Of a DNA stretch of 64,000 bases, positions 49,401 through 61,072 are shown piece by piece (the first letter of the stretch is position 1; each line of letters opens with the position of its first letter). Below the pieces are notes generated by a model that saw only the letters and a program-made list of their open reading frames with translations, did no database searches and was not told where the DNA came from. Origin of the DNA: Gnetum montanum (taxonomy: Eukaryota; Streptophyta; Gnetopsida; Gnetales; Gnetaceae); the NCBI GenBank assembly GCA_015680685.1, contig MNCI01009116.1, positions 5,447 to 69,446 of the forward strand, in the 5' to 3' direction. Position numbers and translations under genes: made by a program.

Positions 49401-52400
49401 AGACAAAGGACCTTACTGGTATTCAAGAGAAACAATGAAACTGAAACTGAAGATTTTATTACGTCCATAGACCAAAGATCATCTATTGGATAACAAGTAC
49501 ATTCATCTTATGGAAAATAAAAATAAATTCAAGAAAGTGGCTAAGTGCCACTTGATATAACAAAAATAATTCGTACAGACTTTTTGCTGCAATATTATAT
49601 TTTTGGCGGAGATGATCAGTTAAAAGGACAAATAAGAAAGACATGGTACTCATTCTCAAAAGCTGTTGATCCACTTGCATTTGTGTTCTTTTCTAGGAAG
49701 ATTAATCCATCTCCCACAAACAAAGCTTGCTGATTACGCTGCAAGATCTGATTGGAATTTTAGCTGTAAAATAGGAAACTTCTGAATCAGGTTGATTACC
49801 TCTAATGTACTTCAAGTAAAAAATTTTCTTCCTTCCACAGTTAACCATGATTTTCTCAGCACTTGTTGTTTAACTAACTAATGTTTGTGTTTACGATTAT
49901 GTTGCACTGCTTCCAATAAGAGATTCCATGCTAGACAACAAGCATATTTAGACTTAAACCATGCTAGATGCATGGGCACAAAACAATCAACATCATCAGG
50001 TTACATGACTTTTTCAGGCTCTTCACCAATATCCTGGAGATCAAAGAGGATCAAGATCCTTGAAGATTTTCTCAAAAGAAGTAAAATAGATACCTACCTC
50101 AAAAACAAGGAAGGAAGTAGAGTGGATCAAGAAGATAAAAGCCTTCCTCTACTTCAGGAAAAAGGGGCCAACAAAATATTCGCAAATAACCAGTCTCTAA
50201 TTCAAATGGCCAAAAACCTTGTTGATCACAATCACTTAAGACACGTGGGCAAGAAGTTCTACAAGACACCATAACTGATTCACAACAAGATGAAAACCCT
50301 TCATAGATGCACACAAACAATGCACTAATTCTGCAGCTTTTAGTTTCATGTGGCTGAGATTTAAAATTTCACCAATATGAGGTCAAGGAATATGTAGTAA
50401 ACCCTTCAATTTCATATAAAAAACATGGCGACTATAAAAAAGACTTTCTTATACTTCCATTTTAATAATCTGAACATTTTTCAGAGGAACTTATAAAAAA
50501 ACACGATAATTTTTTCCTAGAAACAAAATGGCCTACATTAATAGTAGGACATATGCATGCATTGAACAGATCAAAAGATAAGAATATCTGTTTATCAGTA
50601 ATGAAAACTACATTCATAGGAATCTAAGTTAAAACATCTCTGGCTTAGCTTTCAACTATCGGCCTAGAAGTGACTCCCTTCACCCAACTGAGACTTTAAT
50701 TTAACTACTCATTCCAAAAGACAAGAATGTAAATAGAACACCGCCTAGATAAGCCTCCCAACTAGGTGGTCTTCTTAAGAAGAGAGACATTTGTCAACAA
50801 GCTTGTGCTTGTTTATAGAGATCATCATATATTATTAATGCATGTTGTTTCTTATACATAAAATATTTAGCTAAAGTCACTCTTATATAAGAAGCAAAGT
50901 ATTAGAACATTATGAGAGTTCATAGGTTCAACCACAAACAATCGTATACTTTGTTGCACTATATATAAACATACTACATTTTGAAATTTTTGGTTGAGGA
51001 TGGTATCTATGGGTATGGTGGTTTTACCCATTTTCCTGTCCCCAATAATTAATTCTCATTGCCTCCGTCCTATGTGAATCACAAAATCAATAGCAGTAAG
51101 TCTTCTTTGAAGGGGTTCATAGACGGAACATCTCGAAACGATACCAGGAGCAAGCAATTCAATCAAGCAAACTTCCAAAGCAAGAAGAGGTCCCCTGCTA
51201 CCAATAGCTTCGGCTAAAGCATTTACAATACAACTTAAAAAAACATTACTTGCTGGTATCTAAGCAATTTTCCCCATTATTTTCATAGAATTCCCTCTAA
51301 TTGTCAAACCATCCACCATTAAAACCACTCTTAACCTTTTTTGTTTCTAGATTTAGAGCAATACCTACTATATTATCTTCAAATTCAACCAACTCCCCAA
51401 TTATTACTTTCCAAAGATCATGAATACAAGCAATACTGTATTTTGTACAAACTAATTTGTGTGACAGATCCAATGTAACATAAGGTTGAGGATGTCGCTT
51501 CCAACCAATATGTGGAGCACAAAAAATATGGAAAGAAAGGTGTGCAATAAAATCCTCACCAAGTATGTTTTGAAGAGACATAAAGTTGGCTTATAGGAGG
51601 CTCATCATTGTTTTGCACGTGACAAAATTGGGGATGCAAGGAGCACTTTAAGCGACTCCAACTATTTACAAAGTACATAATAGAGAAGATGACAGAGACC
51701 TTATCGCCTTTCTACAAAATCACAAGTTCCCCAATTGCAAAGCTTGTTTCACATAGGTGAACGGATGTATCCTTGCTGCCCAGTCTTAGACTTTGTCCTG
51801 TTTATTGTGTTGGGCTTGATTTCTTCGTGGCATCTGTGTTTGGTAGGTTTACCTTGTTCACACATATTTCTTCTGTTGTTTGCTTCCTTTTTAATTTCCC
51901 TATGAAGGCTGACTTGGTAGGTCATAAGAGTGTTTCATGGGCAGGCAAGTTGCCTCCCCCCTATGGTTGGTGTCCGTATTAACTAGGCCATCTTTCTATG
52001 GTGACTGTCCTACTCTTTGTTAGGCCATTTTTGTATGGTTACTGGCCAATATTTGGTAACTTCATTGGGGTTCCGCTGTTTGTCAAACATTTTTGCTGTT
52101 GTCTCCCCATTGTAACTGATGATTTATGTTAATATATTCTAACCTTTCCCCAAAAAAAAAAGTTTTTAAAATTATCAAGTTTTTCGTAGTATCTACATGA
52201 GATTCGTTTCACGTTTCTTTGCTTCAAAGGTGATACACATCAAATACATCAAAACCTGCAGGCCTCAAAGTTATAATATCTTATAGATCTTCAGAAGGTT
52301 ATGAATCATGGTAAGATAAGTCACAACATACAGCTTCTTGAGAGGCATAAGTGCGATGATCTCCGAAGTGGACTCTGAGTGATGACATGTTGATGACCGG

Positions 52401-55400
52401 AAGGTTCAGCTCAATCATTTCATCTGATGTGCCTAGAACCTATGGAAACATTCAAAATAATGTATAACGAAAAGCAAATAAGACAAAAGAACTTACTTCT
52501 AAGTGTAAACGTAATTAAACAATCACCTTACAGATACTCAGAAAATCTCCCAAATAAGCTTCCTGTGTGGCTGCTGGTTGATGGCTACATGCTAGCAATT
52601 TCATCAGAAACTTAAGGGCAAGGTCTGGTTTTCCCAAATTACCATACCATCTAGTAGTTCAATAAACAATTGCATAAGAAATTTGTTTCATGTAAAAGTT
52701 AAAAGCTTAAGAAATTTTCACAAAATGTGTTTGGCAACACTGACCTTCCAAGACAGTGATTGATATGATCTCTAATATAGTTCCACCCTTCACCTTCAAA
52801 AACAGGAAGAGCACTTCTATATACTCTAAGAGCATGCTTTCCCTATAAAATAACAAAGATAAATGAAAAGAACCTAACGGTAACATTTGAATATCCAATA
52901 ATAATGAAAGCCATTAAAGATCACCTGCCCAGAGACATTGTAACGGTTTCCGGAAAGGATAAGGTGAAATGCATACTTTCTAAGCATGGGAGGATTCATA
53001 CGGACATAACAGTAAGCTCCCTGCTCTAAAAATACTGCTGCACGCAAGCTTGGTTCCTATTCTTGGACATCAACTGGCAGTTACTTTTCTATGCTAAAAC
53101 ATTTGCTGTTAAGAACAAGTGGGAAAAAAATTAAAGCAGAATTCTCCAAGATTGGCTCTCTTCACATACCTCACTAGAACCACGGAAATATACATGTGCA
53201 GCTTCCTTGAACTGGTACCTTGATTTATGCATTTCCGCCCACCAAATTGCACACCTTACTGCATATCGCTGCCCTGAAACACCAATTTTCTGCACCATAA
53301 TTTAAACAATAAGAATATATTAATTCATCTTCAACATAGAGGAACAAAATAGGAGACAATCCCAAATGCCGTTCTAGAGGTTTGGCAATTTGATGTGTTG
53401 TCATTCAAGAACTGAGATGTAACAAACTTATAACTTCATATTGGACTGCCTACCTTTTTAGTTGGAATTACAACAATAGACAAGCTAACTTACAGCTGGC
53501 TTGCCCTATGATCTTTTATGCATATTTGATTATTAGGATCCCAGAAGGGCCAGTAGATCAATGAAAGCCTAATGTCTTTTCGAGTGGCTACACCCAAACT
53601 TGAAACCAAACCTGATGGCCTAAGAAATAAGCACCTTATCATCATTTTGAATAATGGCCCTTCATTTCAGCATAGAAGAAGGTGTCTAAAAATCCCATTC
53701 TTTGTTAAGCATAAGTGCTAATAATTGTAAGTCCGTTTGCAGGCTTATTGAGACATCTTTTTGTTCCACCTTATAGGCAATAACCTACATCATCTTTTAA
53801 CCATAAGTTGACATTCCTGGAAGCAATCATCATCATTGCAGTGCCTTTATCCCAATAACATGGGCTAAATTATTAAAATAAGCAAATGATTCAATGATAA
53901 TTTTCTATGGCTGGCTGTTTGTCTGACGCCATCGTTCCTGAATGTATATTTTTACCATGCCCTCATGGCACATATCTCAACATAGCCCACTTCAGATTGA
54001 ACCTGTAACTTGTACAACCACAATCCACATGCACTAATCAAATGAGCTATGCCTCATTGACATTGCTAGTTAATAATGTAAAATAAAATTAAATCATATT
54101 TTAAACATCACTGAACTTCTAGAATGTCCCCTATCAACAGATGATACTAGTCCAACAATTTGAAAAAAATGCTTCATGTTTTAAATTGGAATATAATATG
54201 TAAATTGTGGCATTATGGCGGATGAAATCTTAGTCATATTCAAGACATTAATTATGTTTACTAAGGAAAGACTGCTTGGCAGCTTTGTGTCCCAATACAC
54301 CATGGGTTCAAATGATGAAAGCCAACTACTCGTATGGTGGTTTTTACCTTGTTAATAGTCCCAATATTACTAATGCCTCCACAATTTGGAAGGGGCTTCA
54401 ATATATAAGACATTGGTTTTGTTAGCATGTTTCTTTGCATAATCAGCAATTGAAGTGGTGTAATAGATCAGAATACTCCACAAAGAAGGCTTATACGACT
54501 TTACACCCTATGGAAAAAGTACAATATCCAGTAGACATTCAAGATTCCATTTTTACTCCTCACATTCATATCTTTGCTAGTAAAATACTTCATGGAAAAT
54601 TACCTACCAGTCAATATCTCACATAGAAGAAAATTATGGAGGATCTAGGTTGTGTCAATATCTTTTTATAAATTGCCCATTTATTCAGGATATTTAGCAT
54701 GAGTTCAGGTGTAGTGCTCATAGGTCACAATTGCAGCTAATTCTATTAATGATTTTTTGTTGGCTTGGCAACAACATCATTATAAAGGACAACAAAGTAA
54801 GGTGTGGACAGCACTTCCATGGTTTATTTGGTTTGTGGTATGGCAAAAATGAAATTTTAGAGTTTTCTAGCACAGGTTAAGAAGCCCAACATCAATGTGG
54901 GTTGTTGCTTTGGCTGTTTGAAGGGATGCTGCAAAATCTCGGAGGAATTATAACTGGAATTATGTTGTTTAATTATATCTCCAGAAAAAGAATATCGATG
55001 GTAATTTATATGTTGTTTTGTTTGTTCTTCTATGGAATTACTTTTTTGTGACCTGGCCACTATAGATCTGGGGAGGTCGGTTTGATTGAAAAAAATTAAA
55101 ACAAGGATGATATGTAGTCCATCGATCAAAAATAATAAAATTTAAAAAGGAGAAAAAATTAAAAATTAACCTGATATGTAGTAAAAGCAGTTTCCATCGA
55201 ATATTCTGCTTCCTTTCTAGACTGATCCATCATAAACAGTGAAAGTCCAATCATTTCCTGCACAAAATCAAATGAAGAAAACATGCCATCCATTACGATG
55301 CCATGATTATTACATTTTGCAAATGGCAGGCTCTTAAAAATTGGATATATCTATTTAATAAGACTTTAAATGATGGCAACAAAACTCAATCAACACCGCT

Positions 55401-58400
55401 ACAAGGTACAACAGTAGAATATACAATTACAGAAGCTGATATTTTGTAAATATTTAACAGTACATTGATAAAATTCCACTATTTAAAACAAACTAATAAC
55501 CAGGTACAACTAGAGCAAATTGCTTCCAAATTTCATATCTCTGATTTATTCATTTACTTCTCTGTGTATGATCATGTGTAGATTCATGTACCTGAACACC
55601 AGCAAATCGTTTCCATGCCTTATCAAGTTTGTAATCGGTGGATAATAATCGATAATTTGACAATGCCAGTTCATAATCATGCAAAATAAATGCATGGTCT
55701 CCTAGAACACGTATTTGTGACTCAATAGAGCTAAAGGAATACCTGTTCACAGAATCAATCACACATACTGCAGCATTCATTGCAATTCTCAATCAAGAAA
55801 ATGAACAAATACTGAATTTAAAACATACGTAGAGCCATTCGTTGCATCGACTGCATCTTCCTTCCCCTTACGCCACCAAAGGTTTTTGATCTGATTTTTA
55901 AAACCTTTTCTTGTGGAAGAAACCTTTGGAAGCACAGATGCAATGGAAACATTAATCACTAAAAGGGAAAAAAAAAAAAAGCAATGCAAGATAATACTCC
56001 AAACAAGGCACCACATGAAAATGTGTGCACAAACATAAAGAAAGAAGTTACAGTAAGATGCTTACATGCTGATTCAGGGAACGTATTTTCTGCTCCATAT
56101 ACGGTATAACATTCTTTGCAGAAAAGTCTTGCATGAACTCAAAAAGCTGAAACAAACCAGAACCACAAAATTGCATCAGGGTTTTATTTTGGTTTCCATT
56201 AGTTTAAAGATATACAAAATTCTTTTTTGGTGAAAGATCTTGTTTCACTTCAAAAGGAGCAACAACGTCAAAACAACAAAGTTCAAGACCTTATTTTATT
56301 TTATACATGGATAAAAAACTGTGTAGTTTAGGAACACAAGGATGATTCGGTTTGATGATAAGAAATATTACAATAATGTAAATGATCAGTTTAAATTCCA
56401 TTTGGGTTTGTGATCTTATATGAGACTTTGAATCACCAGTTCTTGAGAAGATTGCAATTTTTCTGACTGCTTCACTGTTTTTCCAGCTTTTGACCATTTA
56501 TGTGAGTGGTGGGAATCAGTCATTAAAAAGTTCACAAAACAATTTTTTCAGGTTCCTTGAGAAAGCCGAAAATTTGAAAAGTTGGCAGAAAGAGTTGGCA
56601 TATCTAAAAAGGCAATATTTTGGAGGTTTCATATTGCCCATAATATAAATGTGTAATAAACATAGACAACACAATTACAGATACAGAAACTAAAAAACAT
56701 ATTAACAAAGAACATAATCAATATATAAAGGTGCAAACTATATTAATATGGGAATCAGTGATTGTAAAGATGGCAAACCAATTGTTTCAGCTCCCTGAAA
56801 AAGTCAAAAAAATTTAAAAGTCGGCATACATTCCCAGAAAAGTTAGCAGAAAAAGTCAGCATGTCTATAAAAGCAATATTTTGGATGTTTCATAATACAC
56901 ATCATATAAATATATATAATTAACATAGACAACAAAATTACACATACAGAAACCAAAAACCATATTAACAAATAATATAATCAATATATAAAGTTGCAAA
57001 CTATATTCACTCTAGTAGCTTCAAATACCTTTGCAGCTTGTTCTATTTCTAAATATTCATTCATATCTATGAAAAGGCTCTTTTTCTACATTGATATCAA
57101 AAGTAACATAAGCTCCTTTAGCCATGTCATCTACATCATCATTAGGAATATAACCATCATCACTCTCACTCTCACTCTCACTCTCACTATCAAAGTCATC
57201 ATCTTCTACAAGATTAATTGTAAAATCATCCTCATCATTCACTTGTCCATTATATTATAAGTCCTTTAAGGCTTAGGAGTAGAAGAAGAAGTTTGCTAAT
57301 TGAATTTTATTAAAATTTCAAACTGCAATCAACATTGAGGAATTCTGAATTTAAATTTTTTCAATTGAAATAAATATAAATACTTGCCCAACTTTTTTGA
57401 ATAAGTTGCCATGTTTTCACTGCTTTTTTCAAAAATGTCAAAAAAAAGTCACACCGAACTGGTGACTTGTTCATGGTGAAGAAGTTGACAATTCAAACCC
57501 ATGGCCTCCTCTTCGACACACAGGTGCCCTAACTAATTTAATTGCTAGTATAATCTATTCTAAGAAAATGTTTTCTTATAAAGCTAAATACTAGTCTCAG
57601 GAAAACAATTTGTTTTGTCTACTAGTTTTTAACTCTGGAAAATATTGGTATCATATTCCTTGCTGTGATATATTCAATATCACTATATGCTCCAATTGCC
57701 ACTTCTCTATTCAGTAATTTACATGCATTAAGGGGATCACTTAGCAGATACACCTGTTATGGGCTAGTAAAAATAAACAACAAATTTCAAAATAGTAAAA
57801 AATATATCTCAAAATACACCTGTTATGGGCTAGTAAAAATAAACAACAAATTTCAAAATAGTAGAAAATATATCTCAAAATACATCTAATAACTTTTCAC
57901 ATTGGATGAGATCACTAGCTGAGTTGTTCATTTCAATGACAACTGAAGACTGAACTCATGACCTCATAACTTGTTATGACATCCAATAACATTGCTCAAG
58001 TTCTCTAGCCGTCACCGTTCTAACACTACAACATGTGAATAGAACACTAATGACATATCTCAATCTCACTAACAATAACATAATAAAGTCTACTAGTTGG
58101 TACAGCACTTTATGGGTTTGCAGCAGAGACAATCTATTAAGTCCAACGTATTTTGGGGATCCCATGGATTACATTTTCAATTGATACATGACAGCTCATG
58201 TCTTATTGAGATAAATGAGAAAAAAAATAAGTCTAAATTTTTAAGAATATGTGTACTCAAAATTTAATATAATAGAATCAGATACGAAAATATTGGCAAC
58301 AAGAAAGAACATCTACAGACTGGCAATATAGGTACATTAATAAAAATAATTATATTTACCCCTTCTATGTCACTTTTGCTTAGATGCCGTCCAGGCTTAG

Positions 58401-60814
58401 AGAAAGTTGATGGATTCTTCTGCTGCAACAAATACACTAAGACGAATAATTAGGATTCAATCATTGCAATCAACATAACATAGAAACAATAAAAATTTTA
58501 CCGACAGCTGCACCTTTGACAAAGATCCTAAAGGACTCCAAATATCGTTAGGCAAACTGCTATCATCTCCTTGCAAAGAATTGATGCATAGAAGTCTACA
58601 CTCATTTTTTCCAAATGTTTTCTTCATCTCTAGTAAAATTTCATTTGCACTGTACGCAAAACATTTTTGAAAAATAAGAACATGTTTTAACAATTAAGGA
58701 GAGAGAAAAAACGTTCATGGAGCTAGTATCTACTTCATGAACCTAATACAGCAGAACAAAATAGCAAGCATCCACACACCCACTCAAATACATGCAGAAG
58801 CACACACAGATATAAACGACCAATGAAACAATTGTCTAAAATGAACAAATCACAAGCTTTGGCAGCTAGTTAAAGTTGGTTTAAAACAACCAATGGAATG
58901 TAACCATGATGAGAAAAAGCAGTAAACTTAAACTTCATTAAAAGCAATATTCCCAAGTATCATAAACTTGTTCCTCTGCAGGACACAGCCGAGCCCTTTC
59001 ACTGTTGTGATTGGTAAGAACATTTTTGCAATCAAATGAAGGCTAAATCATTTACAAAGAAGCCCTAGAATCCTTCAGTCCATACTACTGCCATCATCAA
59101 AAGAAAACAAGCATTTTAGAATTTAAAATGCAAAAATAGAATGAATGTTTTGAAGCATGTTACTTATCAGCGGGTCCATCCTGATAGTCATGCAGCAGAA
59201 CAAAATGTTTCAATATTTTTGGATCCATTGCTCCATCACTGAACAGAGAAGGAAGTTGATCCGTGTTGAATAGGTCAACAAACTTATTGATAGGATTCTC
59301 ATCGTTTGATGAAACGACCAAGAGACCTGAAAAGAAACAACAATATTAAAATTACTTGCTGTAATAATTGCTAAATTTCAAGTCCACATCTTTATCAAAG
59401 AAATGAAGATATCAGATAAGACTTCAACAACACAGATTACAGAATAATCATAACAATGATAACTACAATATGAACTTTCTAAACTTACAAGCAACTGGAT
59501 GATCGAAAGCTTCATGTTCTGAAAATGAGAGTGTATGTATATACTCCTGATTGTACATCTGAAGCCATGATGACAAGGACTCAGAGATGCTCACTGCAAG
59601 AAAACATCAAAATTGAGTAAAACAACAGCGCTAAAAAGTCTGTCAATGATGCACATATTCCAGGTTAAATGCAGTATCAAATGTCTAGCAGTCATAAGAC
59701 TTTTCCAGATATGCAATTCTAGCATTTCAACCATTTATATGGATCCTTGAAGAAAATTTGTCAAACAATAAATTTACTTGAATATCTTCATTTTTTAAGG
59801 CTAGAAGTACACTTGACCTTATGAATCTATCAGAAAACCAACAATTTTAGATGTTAAGTGTCACTTACTTCTCTGAATTGCTTCAAGTTTAGCATGTTCA
59901 AGACTGCCTTGCAACTCACAAAATGGTTTCTCAGCCGCATTTTCAACAACCTGCCCTAAATATTCCTCAGCTAACTGCGAAGAAACATTAAAAAAAGCCA
60001 AAAAAACAAGAGAATAATTAATTAATATTTCTACTGGTTAAAGATTTCAAAAAATTGATTCCAAGTCATAATCATTTCTCTTTTGATAACAAAATTAATT
60101 TTATTATTATGAATGTTGGTGTCACAAACAGCTTTTTGAACATAATGATTTTGATAACTACAGCAACAATTGACCCGTAGCAGATGTCAATTATTTCAAA
60201 CAATGAAATACAGAACAAGCAATCGAATTCTCATTTTGATTCATGGCATGATTGTAACATTTCTTGTAGGCTGTAGCTAATTGTTCTGTAAGAAGAAAAA
60301 CATTCTTACATTTTAATACCAAATTGTCAATATCAAGATGAACATATTTGTTATTTACACCATATCTTATGGAAAATATCAGATGCCAACATGGCCATCC
60401 TTGTATGTCACAAAATGATGAAACAATGTTCAAAAACATTAGAAACTAAAGACAATCAAAAGTTCACCTCTATTGGTATTTGTTGAATATCAGAGGCATA
60501 AAACATCCGAATCTTGAATTTTTGCAACCTGTATGGTTGCTCACTTGCAGTTCGCACTGGAACTGCAAATAAAATACAAAAGAAAAACAATTGTTCAGAT
60601 AGATGCAGACAATGTACCACATATATAAATTATGAGGCTTAGTTACTGGCCTACCATCAATATTGTCGAATAAACAGAAAGGTTGTAGCATCTGAACAAA
60701 GTTTAAATTATTCTTTTTGCATGTTTCTTCAACCAGTAGTGTTGGTATCACCATGACAACTGGTGCGATTGTCTCAAGCAGAAGTTCTGATAGCAATGAA
60801 TCTCGTGCCTCCAT
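31427..60814 (-). CDS. TRAPPC8: TRAPPC8/TRS85, TRAPPIII subunit (28 exons, 1376 aa)
   Basis: Known: TRS85/TRAPPC8 defines TRAPPIII, an activator of Rab1-type GTPases acting at the Golgi and in autophagy. Exons, 5' to 3': 60814-60655, 60562-60468, 59974-59869, 59593-59489, 59326-59164, 58649-58502, 58422-58360, 56146-56066, 55923-55829, 55742-55592, 55257-55171, 53289-53170, 53056-52925, 52842-52745, 52650-52527, 52439-52332, 43734-43587, 41777-41667, 41552-41495, 41378-41300, 37252-37067, 36938-36828, 36643-36467, 36372-36214, 34396-34100, 33847-33668, 32294-32146, 32066-31427. All introns are GT-AG, and all phases agree. Plant TRS85 blocks include [69 protein letters not shown] and FYLTVLQ. 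A TAA stands directly before the ATG. Acceptor-like sites upstream suggest a 5' UTR intron. No disabling change was found. Confidence 0.95.
37765..40990 (+). mobile_element. Decayed L1-like LINE in TRAPPC8 intron 20
   Basis: Antisense to the host gene. Starts inside RT near CCCATTGGGG (PIG block) and shows MPKVV, a motif B region [15 protein letters not shown] (about 38335), [14 protein letters not shown] with the catalytic YADD (38457-38500), [11 protein letters not shown] (38915) and a zinc-knuckle-like [12 protein letters not shown] (about 39390). A charged coiled-coil stretch follows at 40365-40640 ([19 protein letters not shown]). It contains many stops, frameshifts and several short tandem duplications. 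The 3' end is not marked by a clear poly(A), so the right boundary is approximate. Related to the element at 45265-48917 throughout. Confidence 0.85.
37911..38042. repeat. 66-bp tandem duplication inside the LINE of intron 20
   Basis: 37911-37976 is repeated without interruption at 37977-38042. Smaller ones follow: 22 bp at 38081-38124, 32 bp at 38131-38194, 24 bp at 39203-39250, about 37 bp at 39664-39736 and 13 bp at 40341-40366. They break the LINE reading frame. Confidence 0.92.
42725..42786. repeat. 31-bp tandem duplication in TRAPPC8 intron 17
   Basis: 42725-42755 is repeated exactly at 42756-42786. Confidence 0.92.
43735..45264. other. TRAPPC8 intron 16, part left of the LINE
   Basis: AT-rich intron sequence with no recognisable gene. 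A Lys/Glu-rich stretch near 44390-44460 is a poly-purine low-complexity run. A frame of about 100 codons on the - strand at 44639-44941 has no motif I recognise. Confidence 0.4.
45251..45264. repeat. LINE target-site duplication, left copy
   Basis: AAAGTTTATTGCTG, identical to 48918-48931, which directly follows the poly(A) tail. Confidence 0.85.
45266..46710 (+). pseudogene. Reverse transcriptase of the L1-like LINE (ORF2, partial)
   Basis: [17 protein letters not shown] and [11 protein letters not shown] precede motif [17 protein letters not shown], motif [13 protein letters not shown], and the catalytic [10 protein letters not shown] (about 46160). The C-terminal [18 protein letters not shown] and SAGGLGI at 46590-46680 are typical of plant L1-type ORF2. 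Defects are an in-frame TAG at about 45353, a frameshift near 45835 just before motif A, another near 46480, and a TAG at 46709-46711. The endonuclease domain is missing by 5' truncation. Close to full RT otherwise. Confidence 0.9.
46800..47596. other. Assembly gap (797 N)
   Basis: Run of N inside the LINE, between the RT C-terminal part and the coiled-coil/J-like region. It prevents checking whether they form one reading frame. Confidence 0.99.
47597..48612 (+). CDS. LINE-encoded coiled coil with J-domain-like HPD module (partial)
   Basis: Open for 338 codons from the N gap to TAA at 48610-48612. A Gly/Pro-rich linker leads into a long Glu/Arg/Gln/Ala-rich stretch (about 47990-48340) that looks like a continuous coiled coil. 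Then at 48355-48570 comes [32 protein letters not shown] and later [11 protein letters not shown]. This follows the DnaJ J-domain layout: a helix I-like YxIxGI start, helix II with basic residues, the HPD loop at 48439-48447, and a helix III/IV end with DxxxR. It is probably the C-terminus of ORF2 or a separate downstream ORF of the LINE. Function is unknown; chaperone recruitment is only a hypothesis. Confidence 0.75.
48680..48704. repeat. Poly(C) tract in the LINE 3' UTR
   Basis: An almost pure run of C downstream of the LINE stop codon, in a G/C-skewed 3' UTR. Length is likely unreliable in the assembly. Confidence 0.85.
48918..48931. repeat. LINE target-site duplication, right copy
   Basis: AAAGTTTATTGCTG, identical to 45251-45264. 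The first As overlap the tail, so the true length is 11-14 bp. Confidence 0.85.
48932..49900. other. TRAPPC8 intron 16, part right of the LINE
   Basis: AT-rich intron sequence. I see no gene, RNA or clear repeat structure in it. Confidence 0.4.
49960..50280 (+). pseudogene. Ty1/copia RNase H remnant in TRAPPC8 intron 16
   Basis: [20 protein letters not shown] and SKRIK correspond to the conserved copia RNase H block RSTSGYxFxLGxxxISWxSKRQ. After unrelated-looking sequence, [17 protein letters not shown] and [10 protein letters not shown] match the later block with DNQSAIxLxxNPVFHxRxKHIxxxxHF. The first Asp of DNQS is Asn. No LTRs or other copia domains are seen nearby, so this is an isolated fragment. 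Confidence 0.75.
50320..51770. other. TRAPPC8 intron 16, unassigned stretch
   Basis: AT-rich. A - strand frame of 94 codons (51297-51581) has no recognisable motif. Short tRNA-like words (GGTTCAACC near 50931) hint at old SINE pieces, but no element can be delimited. Confidence 0.35.
51770..52168 (+). mobile_element. LINE 3' end in TRAPPC8 intron 16
   Basis: The stretch ends TTAATATATTCTAACC, a short pyrimidine run and then poly(A) (52153-52162). That matches the 3' ends of the LINEs at 45265-48917 (TAATATAATCCCAACC) and 61092-61663 (TTAATAAACCCCGATC). G/T-rich 3' UTR-like sequence precedes it. The 5' boundary and a target-site duplication were not found. Confidence 0.6.
53600..53680. repeat. 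Dispersed repeat, shared with 42090-42180
   Basis: A block reading GAAATAAGCACCTTATCATC and onward resembles GAAATGAGCACCTTACCATC at about 42130. Both lie in TRAPPC8 introns. The family is not identified. Confidence 0.5.
54270..54880 (+). mobile_element. LINE ORF2 C-terminal fragment in TRAPPC8 intron 11
   Basis: [14 protein letters not shown] matches [13 protein letters not shown] of the LINE at 45265-48917. It is followed by [11 protein letters not shown], a STKKAYTTL block, and [16 protein letters not shown], the latter typical of the zinc-knuckle (zf-RVT) end of plant LINE ORF2. Stops and shifts are frequent. Again antisense to TRAPPC8. Confidence 0.7.
56508..57004. repeat. Diverged tandem duplication of about 245 bp in TRAPPC8 intron 7
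   Basis: A unit beginning GGGAATCAGT and ending GTGCAAACTATATT is present twice, about 56508-56750 and 56751-57004. Shared blocks include GCAATATTTTGGA, TTTCATA, AACATAGACAACA and ATAATCAATATATAAAG. The second copy has an internal expansion. An acidic Ser/Glu/Asp-rich frame lies just beyond it (57057-57242, - strand). Confidence 0.8.
57749..57880. repeat. 66-bp tandem duplication in TRAPPC8 intron 7
   Basis: 57749-57814 is repeated at 57815-57880 with a single mismatch. Confidence 0.92.
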
Positions 60815-61072
60815 TTAAACGTACAAATAGCAGACACTGTTGAAATAAAATTTAAACTTAGAGGTCTGTTTCAATAAATGTGGCTACACCAGAATTCTTG
60901 CCTTGCAAAATTTCCATTAAGAACCTGCATTAAATATAAACAGCACCTTACAAGTATAAATTTTATATTTAAAATCACATTTTATATGAACATATGAAAT
61001 TTGAGTGTCAATAGGCTAAAACCTATTCAATAATAAATAAAACAAGTTAAAATAATATGACCAAACAATCTT
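60815..61072 (-). promoter_or_regulatory. TRAPPC8 5' flank, possible 5' UTR intron
   Basis: On the - strand two acceptor-like sites occur shortly before the ATG: TTATTTCAACAG (near 60840) and TTTAATGCAG (near 60930). They suggest that the annotated first coding exon is preceded by a 5' UTR intron, in which case the LINE piece at 61092 would be intronic. No TATA box can be assigned. Confidence 0.35.

Noticed and set aside
51297-51581. - strand frame of 94 codons in intron 16 as a TRAPPC8 exon
   Set aside because: The exons on both sides (52332 and 43734) join in phase and match the family without it. The frame resembles nothing in TRS85.
57057-57242. Acidic Ser/Glu frame as a real small gene
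   Set aside because: It arises largely from a CACTCT microsatellite within a TRAPPC8 intron and lacks start context or homology that I recognise.
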